Origin: Escarpia spicata
Lineage: Eukaryota; Annelida; Polychaeta; Sabellida; Siboglinidae
DNA: 64,000 nucleotides
Direction of reading: 5' to 3'
NCBI GenBank assembly: GCA_963995525.1
Contig: OZ023206.1
Span: forward strand, 26,825,978 to 26,889,977
The notes under the pieces are model-generated. The model saw only the letters and a list, made by a program, of their open reading frames with translations, did not search any database and was not told the DNA's origin. Numbering within the stretch: the first letter of the stretch is position 1; every line of letters begins with the position of its first letter. This document shows positions 23,966-36,600 of the stretch, in pieces. A program made the translations under genes and the position numbers.

Positions 23966-26900
23966 CTGTCGACAGAAATTGTTCGTTCCATTTGTGACAC
24001 AGCGAACCGGGTAATAAAGGAAGACAGTCAGTGGTAACAGGAAGTCTCCTGTGTTGAATGCAGGAAAACGGGCCATTGTTGAACATCAAATGGTATTGTG
24101 GTTAACTCAACTCCAATTTGGCCTTATTGCCAATAAAGCTTGTCTTGAAACTGGATGTTTTGCTTACTACTTGAACGTGCTCTGGGGTCATACCTTCCAA
24201 ATTACGAACATTATTATGGGCTAACTAAACACAATTTGGTGGGCATTCTGCCTTCAACATAGTTAGTATGGTCTTAACATTATATTAATTAATAAATGAA
24301 AAACTAGGAACAGATTATGTCCTTTTTATGTCGCACAAGTTCAGTTTGCACACATGGAAAAAGTAGCTGTCTACGTCGTGTTCCTTCAGTTTTGTAATTT
24401 CATCTTTCAATGTCTAGTTTATTTTCCTCCATAATCCAAAACTAATGAAATACTGGCATTTACAAACCTAGGTATTAAAAAAATATACACTGTGAGTCAA
24501 TGACCTCATTTCTCAAAATATTCCTTTTTGACACTTTGCTTCAGTTTTAGCAATAAACCAAAAACTACTGATGGTATTTCAACAAATGAGGTATCAAAAT
24601 AACAGTTCATGATCTGTGGATAATAAAGGTACTACTTCCTTTTGAAGGGTTGTAAGACGTGAGTTAATTAGAAAGTTTGGCGTATGAGCTGCTGGGAGAA
24701 AAATATTATGATACATATACTAGCTCGGTTATAGTTAGATACTATAGAAAATAAAATGATACTAACTCAAGCCCGGGAACTAGGACGCCTCCTTTGACTG
24801 TCTTTGCGATCGGCATGGCTGTTGTCCAGATGAAGAGACAGTTGGGTTTGAGAACTTTGGAGAAATTATCAAACAGCTTCAGCAGGTTCTCCTTGTACAC
24901 CTTCATGCTGCGTGGGCCGTACCTACACACATGAAAAGGTAAATAAAGATAACTTCTTATAGAGTGTGGTATCCAGTCCTAATGACTGCTCTGCACACCT
25001 TACATTTCACTCACTGGCAGATGTGTTTAATTTAATACGATCTTGACTTCTCTGGGAAGCATTCAGCCATGCTGCAATTACTGCATGCGAAGACGATTCA
25101 CTCATAAATATCCACCAATGTAGAGTGAACGACCGTGTCCAAGGTACGACACAGCAGCACACGATTGGAATCTGGGTTCTCTCAATTGAGAGTCTGATGC
25201 CCCAACCACTCCGCCACTGTGCTTCACCAATAGGTCTTGCAAACTGGATCGAGATGTTAACTCATGGTGACACAATGGAAAATACAACAACACACACAGT
25301 GAAGAAAAGTTGACACGACTTATTTACCTCTCGGGAAACTTTTTTGATCTGTATATTTCAACCTTATCCCGCAGTCTTCGTAAGCAGACTGATGTTACAC
25401 CTGTGTCACATGACCTGGAGCAGGACTGGTGGGAGCTCCAGGCGGACATCTCTGTTCAGTGACTTCAGGCTTCCTTCTGTGGATGTTGATCACCTCCTTT
25501 ATCTTCCTCCTGTGCCAGTTCTTTTAGTGAGACCTTTATTGAATGCTGGTGGCCTGTGTCCAGTTTGCATTCGTTTTTATCTGATAGTGGTAGGCGTAGG
25601 TCATGTGACACAACTGTAATTTCAGTCTGCTGAAGAAGATTGCGTGATGCTGTTGAAATATACAGATTGAAAACAGTTTCTTGAGAGGTAAATAAGTCTA
25701 ATAACAATAACCAAGAAACCGGATCATCACTCCATTCAAAGAAAGTGACACTTGAACTGTCAATACAACAGCTAACCTGCTGACGTCCCAGAGACAGCTG
25801 TTCATGATGATGATGTCCGGGTAGGGTTCTGAGGAGAGATCCCGCATCATGGAGGGCGTGAGTGAGTTGTAGCACCCCGTCACAAAGTAGTACCTCACGA
25901 GGTGGTAGCCCGTCTGGTACTGACGCACCTCACGGAACGTCTTATTGTTTGTCATCTCCCCGATGTCAACCAGCCGGTCGTTGCAGTGACTCGGCTCCCC
26001 CTGCCAACATCACTGTCTCTAGCAACACTGTTTACCCGCCAAAGGGGTAACATACCAATTTAGAACGCAACAAAGCAATCAAGTCAATAGTTTGATACTA
26101 TGTTCCAGAGGATCGATGCAGCATACAAACATAGGAAATCTTTAAACTTTCATTAGATATTTTAATTACTTACATTTTCTTATCATGATGAACATCATTT
26201 GTAATTTCATATTCTAGTATTATCTGTCTTAGACCCTACCAGTGTTTATTTTATATATTTTTTATTTATTTAATGATTTATGTGTACATGTATTGTTTAA
26301 AATATACAATGTTTTGAAACATCAACACAACAATATGCAGTCAATTCTGAATTATAGTTAACCGATTATGTAATTACCATAAAATTACATAAATATTAGT
26401 TCTCTTGTATGTATGGCATTGATTATCATGCACCTACCTGGGCAAATAATACATTCTGATTGCGACAAGATAAAGTTAGTACCTTTCTCCTCAGCATTGC
26501 CTGGCTGAGAAACTCGTTACGTTGCAGCATGAGGACAATGTCTTTGTAGACGCCTCGCATCACTGCAACCACACACAAACATGACTGTGAAAACGGTTTC
26601 AAACCTAACGCTAATCATATGTATACTGTGCTTTCACAATCCTACCTACATGCATTACTTTCTATGATTATTCCAAGTTACGTGAACTGTATATAATCCA
26701 GTGCAATAATATCCAGTGCAAACACTAGCTATGTATGTGTGTATGTAATACCCTCTGAAGTAAATCACCTAGCGCCATGCACTTACCAACTACCATGATA
26801 TCCTTTCCACAGGATGAGTATTTTGCTCATAATAACCAATTTTTTTTAACTAATCAATATAATATAATCATCAATTTAACCATTTCAATACGACAGGCCG

Positions 26901-28497
26901 GATTACCGGTCGCGGGGTCTGTGACGCTACAGCACAATCAGCCGGTTCTTCGGCATTGGCGATGTCTGCTATTCAAATCGGTTTTACTCACAATTATCCG
27001 CTTTGTGGAGGCACATGTTATAAAGCATCTTTAAGACTGATGCCTTAGCATTTCAACAGCAGTAATCGTGGATTATCGTTCAATAAAATTTATTTCAAGA
27101 TTTTTGCCGGTTTTGTACAACTGTCTGCAAAAATCTTCGAGAGTGGTAATGGTGGACAATATAAGTTATGATAGCGATGGCAATTTACCATGTAATAGCT
27201 TACTTAGACAGATTGTTTTATAGTTTTAATGATGTTTTTGTTGGATGTTGCTGGTGACGATCGGAATGTTTTTCAGACGTTAACTGCGGCGGCAAGCCTG
27301 AAACTAACAGCAGCAGTATATTCGATCATTGCAGCAATGATGAATGATGTAATTATCAGATTCTGGTTATCTCGACTATGAAATTGAAATATGTCTTAAC
27401 TTGTTTTATTTATAAATTATTCTACTTTCAGAATATATATGATGTTCTGTTAGTAAAATGTATTGTAGTTGCTGAAATCTTGATTTGAATTGAGGCAATC
27501 GATATTCATATGAAGTCAGAGCTGTAACATGTACATTTATTTTGTACTTGAGTAAAAGTACAAGTAACTATGGAAAAAGCTACTCAAGTAAAAGTAAAAG
27601 TACTTTTTGAAAAATGTACTTAAAGTACAAGTAAAAAGTAAACAAATGTACTTGAAGTAAATGCTAAAGTATTTTTCTTTAAAAACTTTTGACATGGTCA
27701 CCCACTACAAACAAACAAGTAAATTCAGTAGTGTGCAAAATGTCTGGCCATGGATGCTGCAAATGATTGTTTTCGGCTGATCCTTCCATAATAAATCTTT
27801 GAACATGAATGACATCATATAATCTTGGCAATGTTCACGCCACCTGGTGATCATGCCTGGTAATGGCAATGATAGGCCAATCAGAAAAGACTACCAATTG
27901 TTGCTCCGGCCGATATCTATATATATATATATATACGGTACCATATATGCTGGCGGAAACCAGTTCCGGGCTTCAGGCAATATTGTTCATTACTAATATT
28001 TTTGGAGCTCCAAATTTTTAACACATAAATTATGGATACTTCGTTACATTTATGAAAAGTACACACATTTGTACTTCGCTACAAGTAAAAGTACTCCTAA
28101 AAAAATGTACTTCGTTACTCACGAAAAGTAAACTTTTCTACTCAAGTACAGTAACAAAGTACTTGTACTTCGTTACGCCCAGCTCTGTATGAATCACCTG
28201 GAATGCAGTATTTAGTGATCACAGGGTCTGGGGGCTGTAGTACTGAAATGGTTAACAACAATTTGACACTACAGGTAGTCTTAAAATTTGCCACTGTAGT
28301 CATGCAACAATATAAAATGGAGAATTTGACTAAAGAAAAGAAGCAACACTTTCGTAGCAACATAACCTCCTACCGCTGTGCCAACTGAAAGAATTGTCTG
28401 TCGTTTGTTGAACAACATTACCTGAATCGCCAATCACAACCAAAAATTTATTGTGGAACAACTTTGTTACATCTTCGCTCAGGAAGATGTCGGCCAT
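23371..28497 (-). CDS. PC-esterase domain-containing protein 1-like, copy B (376 aa, 5 coding exons)
   Basis: The exons 28497-28422, 26562-26483, 26000-25777, 24922-24767 and 23965-23371 join to 376 codons plus TAG. It has the same SGNH family, catalytic positions and exon phases as copy A: GDS 23-25, N119 in MNSCLWD, DGIHW 224-228. The first 179 residues align without gaps. The difference in length is all in the last exon (595 against 625 nt), whose tail keeps the EERYGGPI, YTYAS and YHPYH blocks. All introns have GT donors, including intron 3 (GTTAGC), where copy A has GC. There is no signal peptide. An in-frame upstream Met at 24000 lies inside intron 4 and is not the start. The convergent arrangement with copy A points to an inverted duplication of one gene. 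Confidence 0.9.
24050..24225 (+). repeat. Dispersed repeat, partner of 47212-47370
   Basis: Shared blocks are cattgttgaacatca, tggttaactca, ttgaaact..atgttttg and ggggtc.tacctt...aattacgaa. Same orientation in both places: intron 4 of PCED1-B here, intron 3 of gene C there. Confidence 0.7.
24767..24922 (-). CDS. PCED1-B coding exon 4
   Basis: 156 nt, as in copy A. Acceptor TGTGTAG, donor GTTAGT. Encodes YGPRSMK...FIWTTAMPI. Confidence 0.9.
24961..25226 (-). mobile_element. tRNA-derived SINE
   Basis: On the minus strand it starts with a tRNA-like head (GTGGCGGAGTGGTTGGG as A box; a weak B box around TGTCGTACC), followed by a body with GTTCACTCTACATTGGTGG and a 3' part ending in GGACTGGATACCACACTCT. 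The same body and tail occur at 42919-43239, 46341-46500 and 46600-46765. Confidence 0.7.
25430..25625 (-). pseudogene. Possible Penelope-like or other retroelement fragment
   Basis: Read on the minus strand, one frame gives RKIKEVINIHRRKPEV, which resembles the V-K-E-A-I-.-I...P-.-.-N segment near the end of the GIY-YIG region in Penelope-like elements. A neighbouring frame gives an acidic KELAQEEDKGG stretch. Too short and shifted to be sure. It lies inside intron 3 of PCED1-B. Confidence 0.25.
25777..26000 (-). CDS. PCED1-B coding exon 3
   Basis: 224 nt, as in copy A. Acceptor TTGGCAG, donor GTTAGC. Encodes the block with N119. Confidence 0.9.
26483..26562 (-). CDS. PCED1-B coding exon 2
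   Basis: 80 nt, as in copy A. Acceptor GGTTGCAG, donor GTACTA. Encodes VMRGVYKDIVLMLQRNEF. Confidence 0.9.
27517..28187. mobile_element. hAT-like non-autonomous element in PCED1-B intron 1
   Basis: It starts cagagctgtaac and ends gttacgcccagctctg; the terminal CAGAGCTG repeats are inverted. Both arms are full of AGTACTT/AAGTACTTTTACTT blocks, as in many hAT-derived MITEs. Flanks are tatgaagt on the left and tatgaatc on the right, 6 of 8 identical, fitting an 8-bp hAT target duplication. About 671 bp with no transposase. A (TA)n run lies at 27917-27935. Confidence 0.7.
28422..28497 (-). CDS. PCED1-B coding exon 1
   Basis: 76 nt, as in copy A. Starts MADIFLSEDV (ATG 28497-28495), contains VVIGDS and ends before a GTAATG donor. 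A TTGCAG just upstream may be the acceptor of a non-coding first exon. Confidence 0.9.
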
Positions 28498-29884
28498 GTT
28501 GTTGTCTTCACGCTGCAACACGTTCCATTGTTGTCATTTACTTGTCAGTCAGTGGCTTCTCAAGGTTGTTCAGTCTTGTAGCTGAGGTCATAGATTAGAC
28601 AGTATAATATTGCTTGTTTTGTAACAGAAAACCATTGCTATCATAAATGCTCAAAGCGGTTTGTAAAACGACAGTGTATAAAATACATTAAATCAACATA
28701 CAATAAAAACATAAATAAAATATGCATTATTATACACGCACAAACATGCACAGACACGTTTAACAATGAAAACATTACTAAAACATAAATAAATCATAAT
28801 TAACTAGATGTAGAAACATACACTAACTATAAATGCTAAGCAATTTTTATTCCTGTCATACACAGGATTTACCACAGCAGAATGGTCAGTACGTGGTCTA
28901 TTAAATATAATTCATAAGTCGAATACAGTAAAACGATACTAAAATTATGATTATGCACATAATTGCTGTTCACTGTATGTTGGCTTACATATTAAAAAGA
29001 AATTTACATGTTTACATATGGGACATGACTGCATTCGTCACAAATCCTTAATGAATTCATGTAGTCTGTATAAATATAAATTCACTTACAGGTCAGCCAC
29101 ATTGGGTCCATATCATAATGTCCAATTACCCAGGAAAATTAACAATTTTGTTTACGTTTATCAGTAAAGGTAAGTCATGACAGTATTGTCAATAGTATTA
29201 GTTTAAAACTTTTTTTCTTCAAAATACTGTTAATACAGTGTAAATGAGATTTAGTGGCAGAGATAATAAACAATTTATTATACATATTTTTATAGTAAAT
29301 TATAATGAAATAATTATCATAATTGCAAGATGAGACAAGACTACTCAACAGAACTGCCTCTCGTGGGCTGTTTACAACAGAATAATCAGCAACTAAAACA
29401 TAAACATAAAACAAACTACACTGTGTTAATAATGGAGTAATCATGATTATTAATATCTTATTTTATATATGGCTGCTCTTATGAATGAGAAAAAGAAATA
29501 TGAAAAAAATTCTAAATCTACTTAAAATACAGGTAATTTATTATACGACTTTTAAAGATGTCAAATGTATCACTTTAACTATGAAAATGTTAAGCTGATG
29601 TTAGTAATTAATATAAACATGTCAGATAATGATGGTAATGTTTTTAATCTACGGGTTCGTAAATACATGCATGTATTTGAGTAGTTTTGGATTGTTTGCC
29701 AAGGAAAATAAACTGGACATTGAAACTGAAAGACCAGATTATTAGGTATATAGTTAAATGCATTTCTGCCAAAATCACCAAACTTATGAAACATGACCTA
29801 GAGAGCTATTTTTGGCTCATGTGCAGAATAGGCCTGTGTCATTTAACAGCCGGTTCACTGTGGCGGGTCACATGTGGCACTTTT
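28498..29884. other. 5' flank of PCED1-B; no gene seen
   Basis: Strongly AT-rich with short frames only. Any promoter of PCED1-B should lie near its left edge, but I see no clear TATA box. Confidence 0.4.
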
Positions 29885-30250
29885 CCATTCTAACTCCTAC
29901 ACTTCTTTCCCTGGGAGTGGGATAATCCTCCCCAGTCCTAAAGCATTCCCATGCCTCAGGGAGTGCACCTTGACTGTGGGGGATGAGTCAGAGATGTCTC
30001 CCAGGCCAAAGAGGGCAGGGTAAAGTTAACAAAGGGTAGAGAGAAACAGTCAATTTATTACTCCACATTGATACTACTTAGTGACACCTCCTCTCAGTGT
30101 GCTTCTTTAGTAAACCCTGGGGTATCAAGACAGATTGAGGCAATTAACTCATTACCAGGTCTAGTCCAGCCAGTCAGAAAGCACACAAACGGCAGCCAGG
30201 GGAATTGATAAATTGTCAATCAGTGGTATCTAGTTTCACCCCTGCTGGCC
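29885..30250 (-). repeat. Dispersed repeat, partner of 10320-10705
   Basis: Inverted copy of the repeat described at 10320-10705. Clear shared blocks are ctcccaggccaaagagggca, gggtaaagttaacaaag, ggcagcc..gggaattgat and atctagtttcacccctgc. Confidence 0.65.
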
Positions 30251-32058
30251 AGGGTGTAGTAGGAAATGATAATTAATGTTCATCCAGTTAAACAAGCCTG
30301 CTGAACCTAGTGGTCAGTGAATATTTATAGAGAAATATAAACTTGACAATTTAAACAAAAATAACTAAGTTCTTAACTTAGAACTTAACAACAATAACAA
30401 ACATCTAATTAGTAAGCCACTTAATTGTGGAAACAACTTCCATAATTTGCCAAACAAGGGTTGTATTTGTTAACTTATTTTAATGAGGTGTTGTGATAAA
30501 GGATATTTGAATTAAACCTTGCTGATCATTAAATTGTGATCTAATAAAAGGATTATCAAGATTTACAAAATTAACAACTTTTACAAGATTTTACAGTTTT
30601 AGGTTTTGTTAGATTTAGACTTGTGTCTCACAATATTTACCCGCATGTATAATTTATACATATATATATATATATGTAAATGAGATTAACTCAATGTTTA
30701 AAAATGCCCCTGGTTGGTAATACTAATGATGTTACATCATACAAGTAGTAAAAGTAGTACAAGGCCCTAAATTTGGATCGTTTAGTGGAAACTTGCAAGT
30801 GTATTTCTTGCTGCCCATTCAAATCTTGGAGCCATGAACAATATTTTCCATAAGGCCCTAAATGTTTTCTACTGACTTCAGAATATCTACGGAAAATTCT
30901 TTACAGATTATGTACATTATGTACTTTGGTAATTAATTTCATGAGGTAATTTATTCAGGTATTGATTTAAGGGTTGTCACTGCAGGAAAGTTTGAACACT
31001 ATTGTTCAGGATACAGGAGAATGATTATCTAGTTCTATGGCCTAGTATATTTTCTTCTTGATCTTGAAAACTTCAATAATCTGAATTATTCGACATGCTA
31101 GTACCTAGGGACAATACTTGAACAAACATATGGACAGAACTAGTCTTAGACTTAGACCGTGAGAGGAACCAGAGTCCGAGTCTGACTCTGACAGAGTCCG
31201 AGTTTGACATCGTGAGAGAAACGCGATACTCAATACTGTCAGTGTCACCGAGTCTGAGAGGCAACACCAGTGCCAGTGGCAGTGGCAGTACCATGGTGTT
31301 GCGAATGCATGGCATATATAATTATGTTGGTAGGAATACCCTTACGATTATGGCTTAGTTTGTGTACGTAAACATCAAGCGATCAGCATACGTATACAAC
31401 GTCCACAAGGCATGAGCTTGAGTTTAGACTTGTCGCATGGCTGCTGGCATTACTTATTACAGCCAAGCGGCAACAGCAACGCAAGTCAAAGACAAACTAA
31501 AATCAGCACTTCAATGTCTGGAAAAGATACACATTTGTCTGTCAAACTTGCGTGTATGTTATGTTTTCATGATGTGAGCACTTTTCATAGTATTGCTGCC
31601 TGCACAAACTTACTTCTGATGCAAGTCAATACGGTATTAACCGACAAAACGATTGTTTTCATAGATCCTACGAAATGTCATCCCCCACAATAATTCCGAT
31701 TGCGCCGCGCGTTTATGCGCGCAAAAGATTACTGACCGCTAGATGGCGCAAAACAAACATGCAGAAATCATTATCGCTTTCATAATGAGCGATGCCCTCT
31801 TAGTTGAGATTATGCTGTTGAGCTATTTTTTTAGAAACTATCCATAAAGTATATCACGCTATTTTTGAAGTTGTTTGGACCCTAACCCCTTGTAACGCTT
31901 CGCAAAGATGGCATCTATACCCCCTGACACTACTTACGTTCCTTTAGAGAAAGATCCCCAGAAAGGCTACGCCTAGCTAATATTATACATACATATAATG
32001 TATACGTCAATATTATATTTGTTGCATTTTATATGTAATGTTCAATAGGCACGTACAC
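30251..32058. other. No gene seen
   Basis: AT-rich, with a (TA)n run at 30656-30676. A small cluster of gagtccgagt and gtggcagtggcag repeats lies at 31160-31295. Frames at 31073-31315 and 31412-31693 are unrecognised. Confidence 0.4.
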
Positions 32059-32276
32059 TTTAACAAGATTTAACAAGATTGCCACCCAGAGAATTAACTA
32101 TAGGTGGCAGGTGGACAAGGAAGCCCTTTGGCTTATCGAGAGTCCGACCCTTTTATCTGTGTGTATCCCGCCCGTCTGAGGTATGTGTCGATTTTATTTT
32201 TAAACATATTCACGCTACTAGCACCCACACAATCAGCAGGTAATTTGTTCCAATCATTTACAGTCCTTTGTGAAAA

Positions 32277-34997
32277 TTATAATTTTCTTATATCCAATCT
32301 ACTCTGCTCCTTTGCTAATGCAAGTTCATGTCCTCTAGTCCTTCTACCTTTCTTAACTGAGAAAAACATATTTCTATCAATATTTTCATAACCCTTCAAT
32401 ATTTTAAACACTTCTATCTGATCTCCTCTCAATCTCCTGGTCTCTAGTGTTGTTAAACCGCATTTTTTTAGGCGTATTTCGTAACTAAGATCCCTCAGAT
32501 TTGGTATCATTTTAGTTGCTCTCCTCTGCACTCTTTCTAGCATATATATGTCCTTCCTGCGATATGGCCTCCACGCTTGAATACAATATTCTAAATGAGG
32601 CCTAACTATTGTTTTGTACAGCAGTATTATTAGCTCTTTTTCCTTATACGTTATGTTTCGCCTAATTAATCCAAGGATTTGATTTCCCTTTGAAGCTGCA
32701 ATTCCGCACTGCTCTGAAATCTTCATATCAACACTAATGGTTAACCCTAAGTCCTTTTCTTTTACAGTAATAACTAGTACAGTACCCCCCATTGTATATT
32801 CTACTTCTTCGTTCCCATGTCCTGTGTGGAGGCATTTACATTTCCCAAAATTGAACAGCATTTGCCACTTTTCAGACCATTTGATCAACCTGTCAAGATC
32901 ATCTTGTAAATGCTGTCTATCTCCATCACTTTTAATCCTTCTAAATACTTTTGTATCATCCGCAAATTTCAACACCTTGCTTGTTATTTCATCATCCAAA
33001 TCGTTGATATATATTAAGAATAATATAGGACCTAATACTGATCCCTGTGGTACCCCACTCAATACCGATTTCCAGTTTGAAGCCTCCCCATCAACTACTA
33101 CACGTTGTCTTCTGTCAATCAGCCATTGTTCTATCCAGTTTATTATACCATTTCCTATGCCATGGGCCTTTAGTTTAAGCAGTAATCTTTGATGTGGTAC
33201 TTTGTCAAAAGCTTTTTGAAAATCTAGGTAGACGATATCTACTGGTGATCCCTCATCTACCCACTTAGTGATGTCTTCCAAAAAACATAACATATTTGTT
33301 AAGCATGACCTCGCTTAAAAAAAACCATGATCTTTAATTAGTCTTTCTAATAATTTACAAATCACTGATGTTAAACTCACTGGTCTATAGTTCTCTGACT
33401 TGTTTCTCGAACCTTTTTTGAATAACGGTATAATGTTTGCTTATTTCCATTCTAAAGGAACCACTCCCTCTTCTAATGACAAGTTGAAAACTGTTGCAAG
33501 TGGTATGCTAATTTGTTCTACAATTTCCAATAGTAGTTTGGGTGGAATACCATCCACTCCAGGCGATTTATTATCCTTCATAGCCCTTATTTTCTTAGCT
33601 ACCATTTCCGGGGTTACAATTAATTGTCCTAAATAGTCTGAATCTGCCCCCTTGAACTTAGCCTCTGGTATTGGCAGTGAACTAATATCTTCCCTGGTAA
33701 ACACTGAACTAAAGTACTCATTCAGGTCTTCTGCCATTATGAATCCCTCTGATATTATATTTCCAGCACTATCTTCTAGAGGACCGACCTTATTTTGAAC
33801 TTTCTGTTTGCTTCGAACATACGCATAAAAACTCTTGCTGTCATGTTTTATATTACTAGCTAATTGTTGTTCATCGCTTCTCTTTGAATTTCTAATTTAA
33901 GCTGTAGCTTGGTTAAGTGTTTCTTTATAACTGTTGTAGTCTTCATCATTTCCAGTACATCTATATGACTTCCACATCATTTGTTTATACTTAATTTTTC
34001 TAATGGCTTCTTTCGATAAGTGTTTCTTTTTGGACCGTTTTCCTTGTTTTTTGAAGGGTACAAATTTATCGACTATGCACTTAATTTCACTCTTTAATAT
34101 ATTCCAGCATTCTGTTGCCGTCTTATTTTTCAGTGTCTTATTCCAGTCTATCTTTGCTAAATATTTCCTCATGTCCTTATACCTTCCTTTGTGGAAATTT
34201 CTCCTATACTGCTTTTTACTATTCCTTTCTGATTTTACTTTGATGGTAAAATGTATCTGGTTGTGATCGCTACTCCCCAGTGGCTCACATATCTTGACAT
34301 TGTCAACTAATTCATTCTGTGAGGACAAAACTATGTCTAACACATTCTCACCCCTGGTTGGTTCTAGCACATGTTGAGAAAGGAATGTATCTTGAACTAA
34401 AACTAAAAACTTGTGGTCCTCTCTCCCCATACTCTGTAGAGATTTCCATTGTATATGCCCATGGTTAAAATCCCCCATAATAATACAGTCCCGTTTGCTT
34501 ACTTCCCTTATAGCGTTTTGTATTTTTTCATTCTCTTCTATGCTTATGTTTGGACTTCGATAAACTAACCCAACCGTTAACGTTGAGTTTCCTGTAACTA
34601 TGTTACACCAAACAGCTTCTTCGCAATCTGCTTCTCTTTCTAATTGTATTTCATAAGCCTGAATAGATTTTTTAATATATAAAATAACTCCACCTCCCTT
34701 TCTTCCTATTCTAACTTTTCTAAACATTACATATCCTATCAGTCCCAATTCAGCATCTGATATATCGGTGGTGGTCCAGGATTCGGTTATACCTATTATA
34801 TGAGGGTCAATATCTTCTACCATAATGTTTAGTTCATTTCTTTTGTTTACTATACTCCTTGCATTTAAACAAACACATTTATATCCAGCTTCAGAAGAGT
34901 TTTCCAGACTGTTATTTGCTGATTTATTTGTGTTGTCTTTGTCTATGCCTCCATTTTCAGGCTTTTCTGTGAGTCCCCCCTGCGAATCTAGTTTAAA
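32277..34997 (-). pseudogene. CR1 ORF2 (endonuclease-reverse transcriptase), broken
   Basis: The frame survives as 35006-33897 (endonuclease: CLNAR, ESW, GDFNHG, SSDHN), 33893-33441 (linker and start of RT) and 33293-32277 (RT: LDFQKAFDKVPH, GVPQGSVLGP, FADDTKVFRR, then thumb). Lesions are TAA at about 33897, TAA at 33438-33440 and a deletion of about 48 nt near 33316 between short CCATG repeats; a further shift accompanies the deletion. The catalytic FADD and the PQG turn are intact, unlike the 48 kb copy, where PQG is SQG. Confidence 0.85.
34988..34997 (-). promoter_or_regulatory. Putative -1 frameshift site (TTTAAAC then TAG), second copy
   Basis: Same heptamer, phase and stop as at 50912-50921. 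Confidence 0.5.
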
Positions 34998-35315
34998 TAG
35001 ATGCAACCTGTCCCACTGTCAACAGAGTGCAGCAGATTCTCTGAGAAAACTGCTGCCCCCTTTCCACTAAGATGGACGCCATCTCTCATGTACATATCTT
35101 CCCTCCCAACAAAGTATCCCCATAAATCTGTGAATCCCACCCCCTCTTCTTCACACATCTGCTCAGCTAGTGCATTGATCGCCATCCTCTTGCAGTTTCT
35201 ATACGTTTCCCCCCTTCCTCCCATTACTGGCAAAATTCCTGACAAAATAACCTGTTCGACTCTCGTCTTCTTTAGCTTCCTCACTAACTGTCTATACTTC
35301 TGTACTATCGCAGTT
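34988..35315 (-). pseudogene. CR1 ORF1 C-terminal part (SGNH esterase)
   Basis: Encodes the end of the ORF1 esterase domain: ILSGILPVMGGRG, the NCKRMAINAL helix, DLWGYFVGR, then the catalytic DGVHLSGKG, ending GTGCIYLN and TAG (34990-34988). The nucleophile GDS half is absent through 5' truncation. TTTAAAC directly precedes the stop, as in the near-complete copy. Confidence 0.85.
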
Positions 35316-35819
35316 GGGGCCTTCACCTACACAGTAACTCGCAATTAGGTTTAGAGTCAACTTTTTAAAACTGGAGAATTTATCACACCTCAATTCTCCA
35401 GGTTAGGACTAAGACCCTCTAGAAATGCTTACCATATCACAAACACATATCTAAATAAGTCTAAATAACTATTGTTGTGTTTTAAATGCATAATAAACTG
35501 ATAGTTTAGAGGCCAATATTTATTGTCAAAAGAAGGCAAATAGACATATTGGCGCCTGGGAGGATATCCATTTCCAATGATCCCAAAATAGCGTATGTAG
35601 TTGGGGCCGACAATATCAATCAAAAATTCACCGTCGAATCACTGACGGTCATTGTGGTTTCGAAACCTGGACAGGTTCATTCACTGTACTTTGCCTCATT
35701 ATTCGAAAGACACACTAAAAGTCATCTCGGCTGATTTTTTTGCGCATTCAAATAACTATTTGTTACATGGGTAAGCCTAATATGAAATTTTGGAAATTTC
35801 TACAACGTGTCCATACTCC
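35316..35819. other. No gene; possible SINE fragment
   Basis: Near 35650-35700 ttcgaaacctggacaggttc and attcactgta resemble the B-box region and following bases of the SINE at 42919. Nothing else recognised. Confidence 0.3.
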
Positions 35820-36010
35820 ATAGGCGGATCCAGAGGGGCACATGTGTTCCCCATAGACCTTGGGAATTTGGTCTACGCTAGAGTGGCGTGCCCCCCAGAT
35901 CTATTGAAAACGCCCCCGTTATGTGCCTCCCTAGGCGTTCTGAAATTATGAATGTCGCCGCGACAATTCTTCAACATCAACCCCCCAACACACACACACA
36001 CATACACGCT
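35820..36010. repeat. GGCGGATCCAG family repeat
   Basis: Starts taggcggatccagaggggc with ccatagaccttgggaatttgg, as at 14714. It ends in the family gtcgccgcgacaattcttc and a short (CA)n at 35988-36004. Confidence 0.55.
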
Positions 36011-36349
36011 TTCGACGCCGACCAGCCTTTTTTCTGACCTTGGAACTCCCGAACTTGAGAATGCTTGTTCACACAGGTAAGGTAGCTCGTTATGAACATC
36101 ATTAGAACTTGCGTAACTGCCTTGATAATTTATTCACACGCTTTTCTCGTCTTCAGCCATAACTCGACCAGGTTCACCGTGGATTCGTGCAGCTAGCTAT
36201 TTGGCACCTCTGTCCCCGCATAACTCTCGGAGGTGGAGCTCTTGTTGAACATTGTAGGCCAAATTCTCACAGCGTCGATTTGGCAACTATGTTATACAAA
36301 AGATAGAAGATACGTGTTTTAAACTTGAAAATTAAGCCTAAGAATGCCT

Positions 36350-36600
36350 TGCATATGTGCCGCAAGCAAGGGGAAGGGGGTATGGGAGCCGAGCCCCAAT
36401 ATTTGTGGTGGGGACTGGATATAGGATTAGCCCCCCCCCCCCCCCCCCCCCCCGTTATATTTTGGCAAGTGGGTATTTTGATAGACTTTTGTGAGTCTCA
36501 CTTGGACGTTTTTTGGTCAATCTCAAGCGGGGTGCAGTTGGAGGTTTTGGTGAGTTAAAAATGTTGAACGTCACCGTGAAAATTCAACAGCACCCTCCAC
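36350..36600 (-). repeat. Dispersed repeat related to 18590-18675
   Basis: The reverse complement of 36350-36440 matches the right half of the TIR element at 18480-18675 (gctaatc.tatatccagt, ccacca.a.ata, then ggc.c.tatg). Contains poly-C at 36431-36453. 36559-36600 carries the ttgaacgtcaccgtgaaaa form of the 9751 repeat. Confidence 0.5.

Larger units (their letters stand above)
32059..35315 (-). mobile_element. CR1-type non-LTR retrotransposon, 5'-truncated
   Basis: Aligns at high identity with the near-complete copy at 47935-52132. The 3' end is marked by two taacaagatt units (32061-32080; TTAAATCTTG on the element strand). The 5' end breaks off inside ORF1 at about 35315, after the cagttg shared with the other copy. 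It keeps the last 112 codons of ORF1 and most of ORF2, with two stops and a deletion. Confidence 0.9.

Noticed and set aside
23966..24000. PCED1-B start at an in-frame Met (MSQMERT) upstream of exon 5
   Set aside because: Lies before the CGACAG acceptor; homology with copy A shows this part is intron.
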